NCBI GenBank assembly: GCA_916700875.1 | Contig: CAKAKS010000032.1 | Span: forward strand, 3,617,001 to 3,681,000 | Source of the DNA: Sebastes aleutianus | Taxonomy: Eukaryota > Chordata > Actinopteri > Perciformes > Sebastidae | Reading direction: 5' to 3' | Length of the DNA: 64,000 nt | Shown here: positions 35,901 through 47,212 of the stretch, in pieces | Numbering within the stretch: the stretch's first letter is position 1 | Layout: every line of letters starts with the position of its first letter | Made by a program: the position numbers and the translations under genes | Notes under the pieces: generated by a model | What the model saw: only the letters and a program-made list of their open reading frames with translations | Told to the model about the DNA's origin: nothing | Databases searched by the model: none

Positions 35901-38900
35901 CAAACAGAGATTTGGAGAATATAATTGAAGTATTTTGAGAAAATAATTATAAGACTAAAGTAATTTACAGAAAAAAGTGACAATATTATGAGAATTAAGT
36001 CCTAATTTTAGGAGGAAAAATTGCTAAAACTTACATATGTAATCTAATTTACCCAAACTAACATCATCGTCAAAGTTTGTTCTTAAATCAACACCTTTTT
36101 TCTTGTAATACTACGACTTATTATTATGACATTTTTCTCATGACTCATAAAGTTCCTACTTCATTCTCGTAATGTTACAATTATAAAAAATTATGATTTT
36201 TTTCACGAGATATTACAGCTTTACTCTTGAAATCTCTGTCACACTATTAACCTACACAGACACTTAATTTCAAATAGTCAGATATAACCTGTTATGACAC
36301 ATAAATGCTTTGGTGTACTATCAACACCACACTCCTCAAAGAACTCCCTGTTACTGTTAATGTTGTTAATGTCAATCTTCTATTTGACTCTTTCTTCAAC
36401 AGGAGTTCGACGCAGCTGATCGCACCAGCTACATTGATGATGTCTTTGCTCTGGCAAGGTAAGACTTCAACCCCCAAAACACGCAGTGTGAACATCCATG
36501 ACATCATATACAGAGATTACAACTACTGTTTCATTTCACTGTTTCAGGGCAGATGTTATAGATTATGGTAACGCCTTCAATCTTACCAAGTACCTGACAA
36601 ATGAGACTGAGTACATAGTGTGGGACCGCGTGGCCTCCTCTATCGCCTATGTTCGCAACATGCTCTCAGGCAACGGGGAGCTCTACCCAAAGTTTCAGGT
36701 AAGGGAGCTGCTGATCCTTCCATGTGTTCACATATCAAATGTCAAACTTAAAAATTCATTAACCTTGAAGTTTATCTGTGATCTGAAATTTCAACAAGCC
36801 ACCTCAGCAAAATCAACTCGTCTGTTTTTTTTTTCTATGTCACATTTGTATGATGGCGTATTAGGGCCATTGTAAGCAAAAAAAAAAGGGGGGGGTACTA
36901 TTCCGAGATCAAAGTCGGAAATTTATGAGTTAAAAACTTGGATATTCTCTGAGGTTAAAGTGGTAAATTTAAGAGGAAAAAAGTCACAAATTTATGAGAA
37001 AAAATATTCTCTTAGAACATAGTCGTAAATTTGTGAGAAAATTAATATTCTCAGAGAATGTTCAAGGTTTTTTCTCTTGAATTTAAAACTTAACTTCAAA
37101 GTTTAAGTCAAAATTTGTGAGTTTTTTGTCACAAATTTAACACTTTAATCTCAAAAGAATATCCAATATTTTTCCTTAAATTATGAGTGTTTTCTCGTAA
37201 AATTACCCCCCTCCTGTAGCTCTGTTATTATTATTATTATTTTTTTACCTGCAATGGCCCTAATACACCGTTGTACATTTTAACTTAAATCATAAGTCAA
37301 GTCAGTGACGTAATGATGTGGTTGGTGTGCTAAAGCCTCAGTGAATTACACTATGCATTGATTTAATTAACATTAAGAGAATTCAGGGAACAAGGAGGAA
37401 ACAACTAGTAAGTTTAACCATTTCTGAAGGTCTGATTAGATTTTAGTCACTGTAGGCAGAAAGCTAAGTTTATTTATATGAGAAAAGCTTGAGGCTGCAC
37501 AATGAATCCAAATTTTATTGAAATTGCTGTATGGCCTCCTGCAATCTTCAAATCACAGTATTTATTAAAATCGTATAGTATGTCATAAAAATGTCATATT
37601 ACAGTCTGAAAAAATGTCATAGTACAGTGTGCCATACAGATATCATAATAAAGTGTGGCATAAGATAAAATGAGAAAAAATATCATAACAAATTTCATGC
37701 ACCTGGTAAATATATCATAAAAATGTCATAGTATAGTATTCCATTAAAAAATAATATAGTATGTCATAAAGTATTTCATTCTGTTTCATTCTCTGTAGTT
37801 TTATTTGCTGGATTTTATTTAATTGTTTTCCTGATTTGTTATAATTCATTTTTTTCTATGTACAGCACTTGTACAAATGCTGCTTCAAAGTTGTTATTAT
37901 TATTATTTGTAGTAGTAGTATTAGTACTATTAATATTATTATCATTATTAATATTACTATTATTAGTATTATTAATCCTTATGGACCGCAAGCCTTTCCA
38001 GATTTTAAAGAAGTTCTTTTTTAATGTTAACTCTGATCACTTTGCTGTGTAATCTCTTATTAATCGTGCAACAGGCTGTGTGACAGTTGAGCCATTGTAT
38101 TGATAAAATCTCTACAAACACACATTGTGCATTGTTGTGCCATGGTGTAGTCTCTTTAAAGAGACAGAGTGGGTCAGTAAGGTTCTGCATAGTTCCTCGG
38201 TGTTAATTAAGAACCATGTTTTTGTTTGTTTTCTCTAGAAACTGTTCCGTGACCACGTTAAAAAAGTCACAACACAACTGGGATGGATTGATGAGGGAAC
38301 CCAGACGGAGAGGTAAAGCAGGAACAGAGTATAATCATACAAACTAGACCATTAAAGTTCCATAGTGTGTTTCAGAAACCCCCTTAGGTCCTTCCCTGAT
38401 CTCCTTTACAGTGTACAGTCATTAAACCTGATAACTAATACCATCGCTGTTGACAAAATGTGTTCTTGTTCTTTTATGCTAACCCATTTACCATCCATTG
38501 TAAAATGGGTGGTGGTTGGTGATCCTGTCATGTGACTGCTGGATGTGTTTGGCAGGTTACTGAGGGAGTCTGTGCTCAGCATCGCTTGTCAGATGGGAGA
38601 TCAGGAGGCTCTGGATGAGGCCTCTCGCATTTTTGACCAGTGGATTGATGGAAGTGTCAGGTATGACCACTGCAGTGTCTATTCAAACTTTACATGTGAC
38701 TTTACAAGACATCAAAATGTATTATTATGAATCATTGCTCTTTGATTGTGACACCCAAACCTGACCTTTACCACTGATGTTTCAAATAGCAAGAACACTT
38801 TAGCTTTTAACTCCTCTGTCATGGTGCCACCCTGTGAACATTTAACCAGTGTTATTACACGGCTGTGTTGAATACTCGATTCTGATTGGACAATCACGGC

Positions 38901-41900
38901 GTTCTGCGGTCTGTAATTTCTCTATAACAGACCGTCGCTATGTATAACAGACCGTTGCTATGTATAACAGACTGTTGCTATGGGCACAGCTCTGATGTCG
39001 GACTCTGGCGGACTGTTTTTGTGTCCAAATATTAATTTCTTCAGTAAGTAGCGGTGTGCAGTAATAAGCGGGTTAATGTATCCTGGGTATTGTATTATCC
39101 ATTATTTATATGATAACAAGTAAAGTAACACCACAAATAGCATGTTTTAATACAGCTATTGTTTTAGAATGATGCTTTCCATCTCTGGTAACCTGATATT
39201 AAAGGGGAACACCACCCAAATTAAGAATATAAATATGTTATTTCCATTACCCAGGAAAGTTCAATCAGTATTAATGAACATGAGCTCCTCTCTCTCTCAA
39301 AGCCAGAAACCAGAGAAGTAAGTCTCAAACTTCGGATGTCATAGGGTCTAAAGTCTGGAGCTGCTCCATAGACGATGAATGGGAGACTGATTTTGTGTTG
39401 TTTTCTTTTTTTTATACCCAAGTGAGCTTTATTCTATTGGAGTGTTCTCAGTAGTTGTGAAACAGAAAATGTTCCTTTATACTCAGAACATTCCTCTGGG
39501 TGCTCTCAGTGTCATCTAGAACAGTGATTCTCAAACTGTGGTACTCTCTGTAGTGGTACGCGGAGGAATCTCTGAAACATTTTTAAAAAATGAATAAGAA
39601 ATAGGGCTGACCCGTAAATCGTATTTTCATCGTCAACGTGATATGAACATGCGCGATGAACACATCGCGAAAGGCTGTCTGGAACGCGATGAATCAGAAC
39701 AATCATTATATTTAGGGATGGTTCACGCTGCATCTTCTCCTCTGCTGCGCTGTGTCGGAGCTCTCAGTCAGTCAGTCAGTCTGTGAACAGCTGATCAGAG
39801 AGGCCGCGGTGGAGACGGCTACAACTACTCGTTACTGTAAATTCAATAAAACTTTGCAAGTGTAAAGCCAAGATACGTTATCATTACACCTGTTCAACAA
39901 GCATACACACGATGAAACGGTTAAACATGGAGGAAAGCGACGTTTCAATCTGCTCTGTCTGCAGTCTGTCATCCACCGCCGCTTTAGACAGGCACAGTGC
40001 GTTAGCTCTTCGGCTAACAGCGAACTGTAAACACGTGTAAGTTATTGAGTTGAGTTGTGACTGACTTTAGTTCCCTGCTCAGCAGTGATCCAGTGTTCAG
40101 TGTCCGGGGAGTTTATTGTGAAGGGAGGAACGGAAGGCGTGAAGCAGTGATGTGCTGCAGACTCGTGCAGACTACGGAGCCTCTGTGTTATTCATTTCTT
40201 ACCTTCATAAAGTATCCAAGCAACTTCACTCTTGGCTACACAAGACTGAAACTAAAGTTGGCAGTAGACTGTGTAGTCTCACTGTTTAGGTTAGTTTGTC
40301 ACATATCTTACTAGTAAACTGATCAGCTGGCTGAAACCAAACAGCCCCTCTTCCCTCTATCAGCCCTAATGTTACTGTAGCAGAGGACAGGAGGACAGGA
40401 GGACAGAGGACAGGAGGAAGGACTGATACTGACTGATGTCTGTGTTCTTCAGTCTTTATAAACTTCACTCAGTATTTTCATGTCAGGAATATGATTTATT
40501 TTATTAACATGTCAGATTTGTTTCCAGTGAGATATTAATGAGTTTATATGGTGACTTTGCCGTTGTAAACATTACTGTTGCTGCTCTAGAAACAATATTT
40601 AGCCCAGTTATATTTTAAAAACAGTATATGTATATGTATATGTATATGCATAGCTAATATGCACACTTGAATATTTGTTTATTTATCGCAAGTCATATCG
40701 TCATCGCAATATTGAACGGTGTTATCGCACATGGCAGATGTTCCTCATATGGTGCATGCCTAATGTGAGAGGCTGCTCCTTGTGTAGTATGAGAGTTGTG
40801 TGGAAGAGTTTCAGTGCAAGTTCTAGTGCTCCCCCTTTTATTAGGAATAAATGTGCCTCCTGGGTGAACTGTGCATTACTGAATAGGCTAGGCCTACGCT
40901 ACTGTATTTTAACATCGGTCATAATGGTGGTACTTGGAGAGCCAAATATTTTCTGAGGTGGTACTTGGTGAAAAAAGTTTGAGAACCACTGATCTAGAAC
41001 ATTTCTCCTTATTCATTGTCTATAGAGCAGCTCCACACTTTATACTTGATGACGTCATAAGTTTGAGTTTAGTTAGTTAAGTTTTTGGATTTGGGAGAGA
41101 GTTGTTCATGTCTACTAATACTTTTTGGACTGTCTTAGGGATAACATGTATGAATTTTGAAAATGGGCGTAGTTCTCCTTTTAAAATGTCTTGACCTTTT
41201 GACCTGCAGCAGTGTGGCAGTGAACCTGAGGCTGCTGGTCTACCGATATGGCATGAAGAACTCGGGCACCGAAGCAAAGTGGGACATAATGTTCCAGAGG
41301 TACAAAGACTCTTCTTTGGCTCAAGAGAAGGACAAGCTGCTGTATGGACTGGCCTCTGTGGAGAACGTAGGACTCCTCTACAGGTAATTAAAACAGCTCC
41401 TCGTACAGAACGGTTGACCTGATAACCTGAGAAAAGTTTTACTACATCACCTTGACTCTGATGCCATGATGGTGGTCTTGGGAACTGTGATATTTCATGT
41501 ATGTAGTGAACTTTTAGCTGTTATTTTATAGAATTTCATTTGAATAAACTGGGTGAATTTATAAGATTTCATCCAGTGCAGCTGTGACATCATTATGAAG
41601 AGTAAACATGTGGAGAGAATAACCGTCATTCTGTCCAACAGGCTCCTGGAGGCCTCTAAAGATGAGAGCGTGGTGAGGAGTCAGGATCTGTTCACCGTGG
41701 TGCGATACGTGTCCTACAACCCACTGGGGCAGAACATGGCCTGGGACTGGACCACACTCAACTGGGACTACCTGGTCAACAGGTCAGTGCAACAGACGCT
41801 GTTGATGCTTGAGGGGAAGATACGTTTATTATGAGCCTCTTTTTGTTGGAATATTTTATTTGGAGTGGCAAGGCTTATTTTGCTGATGTGGTGGACTGGG

Positions 41901-44659
41901 GAAGGAGGATTATCAGATGGGCCAATCAGGAATCCATCTTTGACTTTAATCAATAGGGTGTCGACGGTGTCTGGTTCAGTGAGAGCGGACTGAAGGTTGT
42001 GGCAGATACAGGAAGTGTCAGAAATGACTTCTAGGACTGGATGAAAACCATGTGTGAAAGTGAACTATCAGGATGGTTCTGTAGAGCAGTGGCTAGAACA
42101 TTTACCTTAAAGCAACAGTAGGCAATATATTTTTGGCATTGGGCAAAAATTCCATAATAATCTTTCAGCATATTGTAATTCAAGTGTTCTGAGAGAAAAT
42201 TAGACTTCTGCTCCTCCTCATGGCTCTGTTTTCAGGCTTTCGAAAATCTAGCCTGTGACGGGAGACTTTGACCAATCACAGGTCATTTCAGAGAGAAAGC
42301 GTTCCTATTGGCTGCTCATTCAACGGCGGCAGCTGTCAATCACCCACAAATTCCTATCAAACGGTCAAACTGGGCAGCGCTGATCAAATATGAATCAATA
42401 TTCTGTTACTGTAATGACTATTTCTCTCCTCAAATGTTCTCCGAAACATCTTGTAGTGTTCTGTTTAGCTGTTAAATGAGAAAGTTTGCTCCGGCTGGTG
42501 GGCGGTGCTTGGTATTTCCTCAACTGATCTCAACATGGCTGCTGGGTCACAGACTTTCTCAACCCTCCTCCTCCTGTGCCGGGCTGCAGGCTAACGATCC
42601 AGATGCTAATCAACGGGAGTGCAGGTTGGCTGCTAGCGGGCCGGAGTGCAGGCTGGTTGCAGGTGGTGGGGAAAGGAGGGAAAGTCAGAGGGCATCTGGT
42701 GGATCAGCCCGTTCTCATTCCCAGGGCGTTGAATAGCAAGGGGTGGGGTCCAACAAATACAAGGCTTTCATCCGCTGTTTGTGTCCAGCGTGTCACCTTA
42801 CAATAAGCTGTTCGTTCGTGTCTCGTCTTCACAACGTTCAGTTTCATTTTCACTTTACAAATGTAGTCGTTTTAAGCCCAGTCATGTCAACCTTTCCTAA
42901 ACCTAACTATAGTGGTTTTGTTGCCTAATCCTAAAGAGACACTAAGGAGCATGACAAAGCGGCGGAGGGTGACAAGTGTGGAATGAGACCGTGTTGGGTG
43001 GATGGAGGGAAAATGTCAATAAATAGGCCTGTAGAATAGGCAATGTGTCTGGAGAGGAGGGATGTAGACAGACTGTGACTCTTGTGTAGTTTTGTATTTT
43101 GCTGATCACGGAAATGAGTTTTCTTTCTCAACAGATACACCATCAACGACAGGAACTTTGGTCGCCTACTGGGTCGAATCACCACCACCTACAACACAGA
43201 GCTCCAGCTCTGGAAGGTCAGCACTGTTCTGTGTGAAACCATCTCCTACGTCGGTTATCATTATTCAAAAATACTGGTGTCTTTTTAGCTCATTAATATG
43301 TTTGGTTTTAAGCAGTTTCCCTCACGTTATTCTGCTGGACTGAAAAGCGAATATAGTTGTAAATTTGTCTTCACAGAAACATGCACAGGTCTAATTATTC
43401 TTTCTTAAAGAAATACTCCAATACACTTACTATAAAGTAATAAATACTCCCAGTAAGCTCAGTATGTTTCTAATACAGATTGTTTTTCCTGAATATGGTT
43501 GAATACACTGATTCTGTGTCTGTCTTAAAGTTTCAAAGTTCTGCCAGGAGCTATGTTTTTAGTCATATTTTGGAGAAAATTATTGAAACATACTGAGTGG
43601 GAGGTTTCTACTATATGGACTAGGGCTGTCAATCAATTAAAATATTTAATCGCGATTAATCACACATTTTTTTATCAGTTCAAAATGTACCTTAAAGGGA
43701 GATGTCCAGTATTTAATACTCTTATCAACATGGGAGTAGACAAAAAATATGCTGCTTTATGCAAATGTATGTATATATTTATCATTAGAAATCAGTTAAC
43801 AACACAAAACAATGACAGATATTGATCCAGAAACCCTCACAGGTACTGCATTTAGCATAAAACAATATGCTCAAATCATAAAATGGCAAACTGCAGCCCA
43901 ACAGGCAACAACAGCTGTCAGTGTGTCAGTGTGCTGACTTGACTATGACTTGCCCCAAACTGTATGTGATTATCATAAAGTGGGCATGTCTGTAAAGGGG
44001 AGACTCGTGGGTACCCATAGAACCCATTTACATTCACATATCTGGAGGTCAGAGGTCAAGGGACTCCTTTGAAAATGTCAGTTTTTCCTCCTTCCTTCTT
44101 CATTATTTAACCTCCTTCATGGCCAGCTACTATGACATGGTTGGAATGGATTCTTTAGGTTTCATAGTTTCATATGATACCAGTATCTTCACTCTAGCTT
44201 TAAAACTGAGCCGCTACAACCAAAACTTGCGTTAATGCTTTAAAGAAATTAGTGGCATTAAATTTTCATTATTATTGCGTTAACTTTGGCAGCCCTAGTA
44301 TGGACATTTTGACACCCATTGTAAAAACTCGTCACCATTGTAGTTCTGAATTAAAGCCTCATATGGTTTTGAGATGGAGTATTATTTAATGACGGCTGAA
44401 AAAGGGAATCAAATGTTTGACTTTGTGATATTGTTTGAGTCAAAGCAAGTAGAGGTTGACCGTTTGTTTTCAGGCTTCTTGATAACATAATTCCTCCGTG
44501 CTGCTCTCGCAGATGGAGCATTTCTTTGGCCTGACGCCGGACGCCGGTGCCGGGGCGATGTCTCGGCAGCAGGCACTGGAGACGGTGAGGAACAACATCG
44601 AATGGATCGGGAGGAACGAGAACGAGATCAGAGGGTGGCTGGAGAACAACGTCGCCTAA
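23901..44659 (+). CDS. enpep: Glutamyl aminopeptidase (aminopeptidase A), 20 coding exons, 955 aa
   Basis: An M1-family zinc ectopeptidase that removes N-terminal Glu/Asp, for example from angiotensin II, at the cell surface. Exons: 23901-24523, 26266-26407, 28103-28237, 28383-28503, 29975-30129, 32374-32487, 32590-32724, 32853-32918, 33035-33100, 34956-35116, 35329-35411, 35741-35877, 36403-36458, 36548-36698, 38239-38312, 38556-38660, 41210-41383, 41642-41782, 43135-43216, 44513-44659. Frame holds throughout; human ENPEP is 957 aa. Type II membrane protein: cytosolic KQQKRYCIRSKH, membrane segment about 21-41, Thr/Pro-rich stalk. GAMEN 351-355, HELVH 387-391 (zinc His387/His391, catalytic Glu388), zinc Glu410 in WLNEGF, Tyr473. 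ATDHEPTDARKSFPCFDEP favours ENPEP over ANPEP; its Asp214 lies where human calcium-binding Asp221 is expected. Start context CACCATGG is strong. It converges on rrh. Confidence 0.95.
26885..27534 (+). mobile_element. hAT-type MITE in enpep intron 2
   Basis: Ends TAGGGCTGTCAA and TTGACAGCCCTA, with 8-bp target duplications GTTTCTAG (26877-26884) and GTTTTTAG (27535-27542), one mismatch. No coding capacity. An inverted copy lies at 43621-44297. The rest of intron 2 (24524-26265 is intron 1) shows only a T-run at 24778-24795 and unremarkable sequence. Confidence 0.85.
28608..29390. mobile_element. hAT-type non-autonomous element in enpep intron 4
   Basis: Inverted ends with TTGCCAACC (left, from about 28614) and GGTTGGCAA (right, to 29386), flanked by perfect 8-bp GGGTCACA at 28600-28607 and 29391-29398. 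No transposase sequence inside. Confidence 0.75.
30348..31004 (+). mobile_element. TTAA-flanked MITE family A, full-length copy in enpep intron 5
   Basis: Starts TTAA (30348-30351) AAGCTGAAGTAGGC and ends GCCTACTGCCACT TTAA (31001-31004). Ends are inverted over about 18 bp. TTAA at both edges suggests piggyBac-type transposition. Confidence 0.8.
31005..32373. repeat. Rest of enpep intron 5, with TTTA/TTTTA microsatellite
   Basis: TTTA-type repeats at about 32115-32140 and 32188-32262; otherwise no recognised feature. Confidence 0.7.
34103..34658. mobile_element. hAT-type non-autonomous element in enpep intron 9
   Basis: Left end GTTCCCAAAGACTGGGTCGG with GGGTCGC steps; right end the complement, finishing GTTTGGGAAACACTG. 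The pattern fits fish hAT ends of the CAGTGTTTCCCAAA type. Target duplication not preserved. The start of intron 9 (33101-34100) holds no recognised feature. Confidence 0.6.
36861..37263. mobile_element. TA-flanked MITE in enpep intron 14
   Basis: Ends TTAGGGCCATTG and CAATGGCCCTAA with TA on both sides (36859-36860, 37264-37265). The interior is made of repeated AAATTTATGAG-like blocks, forward in the left half and inverted in the right half. A related low-complexity stretch lies at about 35920-36230 in intron 12. Confidence 0.7.
37560..37780. repeat. Degenerate tandem ATGTCATA/GTATAG repeat, enpep intron 14
   Basis: Recurrent ATATCATAAAAATGTCATAG-type blocks with drift. Simple ATT/TAGTAT runs follow at 37890-37975. 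Confidence 0.6.
39522..40991. mobile_element. hAT-type non-autonomous element with nested insertion, enpep intron 16
   Basis: Ends CAGTGATTCTCAAACTG and TTTGAGAACCACTG, flanked by perfect 8-bp ATCTAGAA at 39514-39521 and 40992-40999. Near 39603 a second element begins with TAGGGCTGACCCG, so at least one later insertion is nested inside. No transposase domains seen. Confidence 0.8.
42107..42590. mobile_element. TTAA-linked MITE family B copy, enpep intron 18
   Basis: Starts at TTAA 42107-42110. Its first ~190 bp are the reverse complement of the right arm of family A, while its core (GCTGATCAAATATGAATC) is in the forward orientation of family A. The right end is not clear. The remainder of intron 18 has a fish repeat with CCTAAACCTAACTATAG near 42895. 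Confidence 0.7.
43621..44297 (-). mobile_element. hAT-type MITE in enpep intron 19, inverted relative to 26885-27534
   Basis: Ends TAGGGCTGTCAA and GGCAGCCCTA with 8-bp duplications ATATGGAC (43613-43620) and GTATGGAC (44298-44305). The interior matches the reverse complement of the intron 2 copy. Confidence 0.85.
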
Positions 44660-45210
44660 AGCGGCAAACCGGTGTAAAACACTGCAGGGATACAGGCCCG
44701 CTGCACCTGCACAGAACCACAACCTCCACAGTCCCCTGGAGATACATACAGTGTGAGGGCTGGGCTGAGTTAGTGTTCTTTTTGAAGGGCCAAGCAGGCG
44801 GCTGCTCATCTGAATCAACAGGAAATCAAAACAAATAATCACATTCTTCCTTCACAGGAGCAAATTCAACACATAACCTTTAAGCGGAGTGTGGTGAGCC
44901 CTTTCCTCCACTAACAAGCATTTTCGGTTCATTTCTGATCTTGTGCTCATCACAAGAAGGATATTTATACAGCCCCTTCTCTGTCTTGTACTTTAGACAT
45001 TTTTATTACAAATTTTTCCAATATATTTTTGTAATTTGTTTTGTAAGTTTTCCCTCGCCAGCACAGAGAGGATGATCATGCATTCAGCCTAACCCTTCTG
45101 CCAGTGTGCAACTACACACCACTCTCTGTGCGTGCGCATGTTCATTGGTATTTGTGAGCAATAATGGAAGATGTAGGAGTGTTAACTTGCTGGAGATGAA
45201 GAGTTGAATG

Positions 45211-45216
45211 AATAAA
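45211..45216 (+). terminator. enpep polyadenylation signal
   Basis: AATAAA 552 bp after the enpep stop codon, the first canonical hexamer I saw in the 3' UTR. Transcript end expected near 45230. Confidence 0.6.
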
Positions 45217-45399
45217 TATTTACTAAAATGACTTTGTGTGAATAATAACATTTATTTCATGTTGTTTTGATCCCAGCAGCAAAGCAGCTGAGGTGGAATG
45301 TAACATTTACATAGGGAGTAAAATGTTGAGGTACTTGTACTTTACTTCAGTACTATAGTTACTAGTTATCCTGAAGATACGTATCACAAGCGAGTCGGA

Positions 45400-45712
45400 G
45401 AACTACGGTGGCCTTCAGGCGCATGTAAAAACGTGAAAGGCTCTCTCTAGAGTCAGTGTTTGGTTTGTCCGTTCTGGGAAACATGGTGGACTCTGTGAAG
45501 AGGACCTGCTTCTTATGTAGATATAAACAGCTCATTCTAAGCTCACGAAAACACAACGATTTTTATTATCAAACTTATTATATTCTATATTATTCTATAT
45601 TATATTCTATATTATTATATATTATTATATATTATATTATATATTATTATATATTATATTATATTCCATTTCTGCTAATAGATCCCCCAAAATGTTAAAA
45701 CTGTTCCTTTAA
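45400..45712. mobile_element. TTAA-type MITE family D, partial copy with AT microsatellite
   Basis: Shares CTCATTCTAAGCTCACG, CCATTTCTGCTAATAGATCC and the end CCTTTAA with the fuller copy at 57048-57544 (inverted). A TATAT/ATTATAT microsatellite at about 45580-45665 interrupts it. Confidence 0.7.
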
Positions 45713-45911
45713 GGATCCCTATACTTTTTCTACCACCGCTTTTACCTTTTGATTCATGTGTGATCTACCCATTATATAGAAGTGTGATTTTTTTTTTTTT
45801 TCTTGTTTCACAAAAATGTCAATTTCATAAAAGCGTACAAAGTGGAACTTTGTTTTCTAATATAGGTGGAGCTCCACTGAGTCAACACCAGTGGTTGAGA
45901 TTAAAGATACA

Positions 45912-46782
45912 CTAACGATTCGTCCACACTGGGAACGTCAGGAGCGCATGGCGGCTGCATCGCGTGGCGGCTGCTGCTGCTTCCAGCCCTTTCTTTCTAC
46001 ATAGAGTTTGCCTTTCATAATGGCCATTTCATTTCATTATAAATGTCATTTATACTTATTTTAGACCGAGAAAGGTTAAGAAACGTGTGGTAATTAGTAA
46101 ATAATAGTAACAATCCACAATTAAAACCGGTACTATATTCATTGATGGAGCTCTGCAAGTCACTGCATGTTTTACAACACTGTCCTGCACACATTTCAGA
46201 ATAAAAGCCTTGTGTTAACAAATGTAGGAATTCTATCCACAGAAAAAACACTTGAGGGCTTTTATTTAAAAAATTAAAGTCTTTACTTTTTTTCATCTCC
46301 GTAACATATTCTACAGATATAGACATCGGAAGTGTAGTTATGTTGCTGATATGATGTTAATATACTGTCAATAGATCGCTTTCACTGTCTGTTTTTGCTG
46401 TGAACCGCGCGGCTCGCGTCAAAAATAGGCAAGACCTCGAATCTCTAGAAGAGACGCTGCTGACACGCAACCGAGCCGTGGCTGCTCTAACCTGTTGACA
46501 CGGACGCCAAAATAAAAAACAACAGGCAACGCAGTCGCCACGCGCTGCTGACGTTCCTGGTGTGGCCGAGGGCTAAGCCTGTTTTCCTTTTTCTGTCTAA
46601 AATAAATATAAATTATATTTATAATGAAATGAAATGGCCATTATGAAAGGCAAACTCTATGTAGAAAGAAAGAGCTGAGAGCAGCAGCTGCAGCAGCAGA
46701 CACGCAGCTGGTGTGAACACCCGGGGCATGAATCACACAGCCACCACGCGCTCCTGGCGTTCCCAGTGTGGACGAAGCGTAA
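45912..46782. mobile_element. Fold-back element between enpep and rrh
   Basis: Ends CGTCCACACTGGGAACG (from about 45920) and the inverse near 46782, plus a strong inner inverted block (TACATAGAGTTTGCCTTTCA near 45999 and its complement near 46645-46665). No coding capacity. It fills most of the enpep-rrh gap. Confidence 0.7.
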
Positions 46783-47212
46783 GAATACATGTAGTGACAC
46801 AGAATCAGAGTCAAGTTTTACCTGTCCAGTAAACTTTGTTGTGCTTCTGATGCCAGCTAATGTATCTGATGAAAGAAAACCTTCTCTGTCAGCATAGAAC
46901 ATGTTGAAAACAAGAATAATGTGTTTCCTATTATTGAACAGGATGTGATTGTGTCAAGCAGTTGAAGAACTCAGTCCATACACAGAGAGATTTCCATTTT
47001 CAGTCTGTTAATGAAGTAACTGGAACACAAACAATGACTAATGTCACAGCAAGTGGAATGTACACAGTAAACACCACAGTGCATTAGATTATTAAACAGA
47101 ACAATAGCTAGAATATTAATAGACAGTGATTCATGTTATGTCATCATAGCAATCTTCTATATAATGCCAGGGCATATTAATAAAATGGGATATACGTAGA
47201 GGCAATTTGACC

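Noticed and set aside
23901..44659. Naming the aminopeptidase anpep
   Set aside because: The N-terminal RYCIxxKH segment, ATDHEPTDARKSF region and whole-length similarity as recalled fit ENPEP better, and the rrh linkage agrees.
44351..44842. 163-codon minus-strand ORF
   Set aside because: Antisense of the last enpep exon and its 3' UTR; no domain or splice support.
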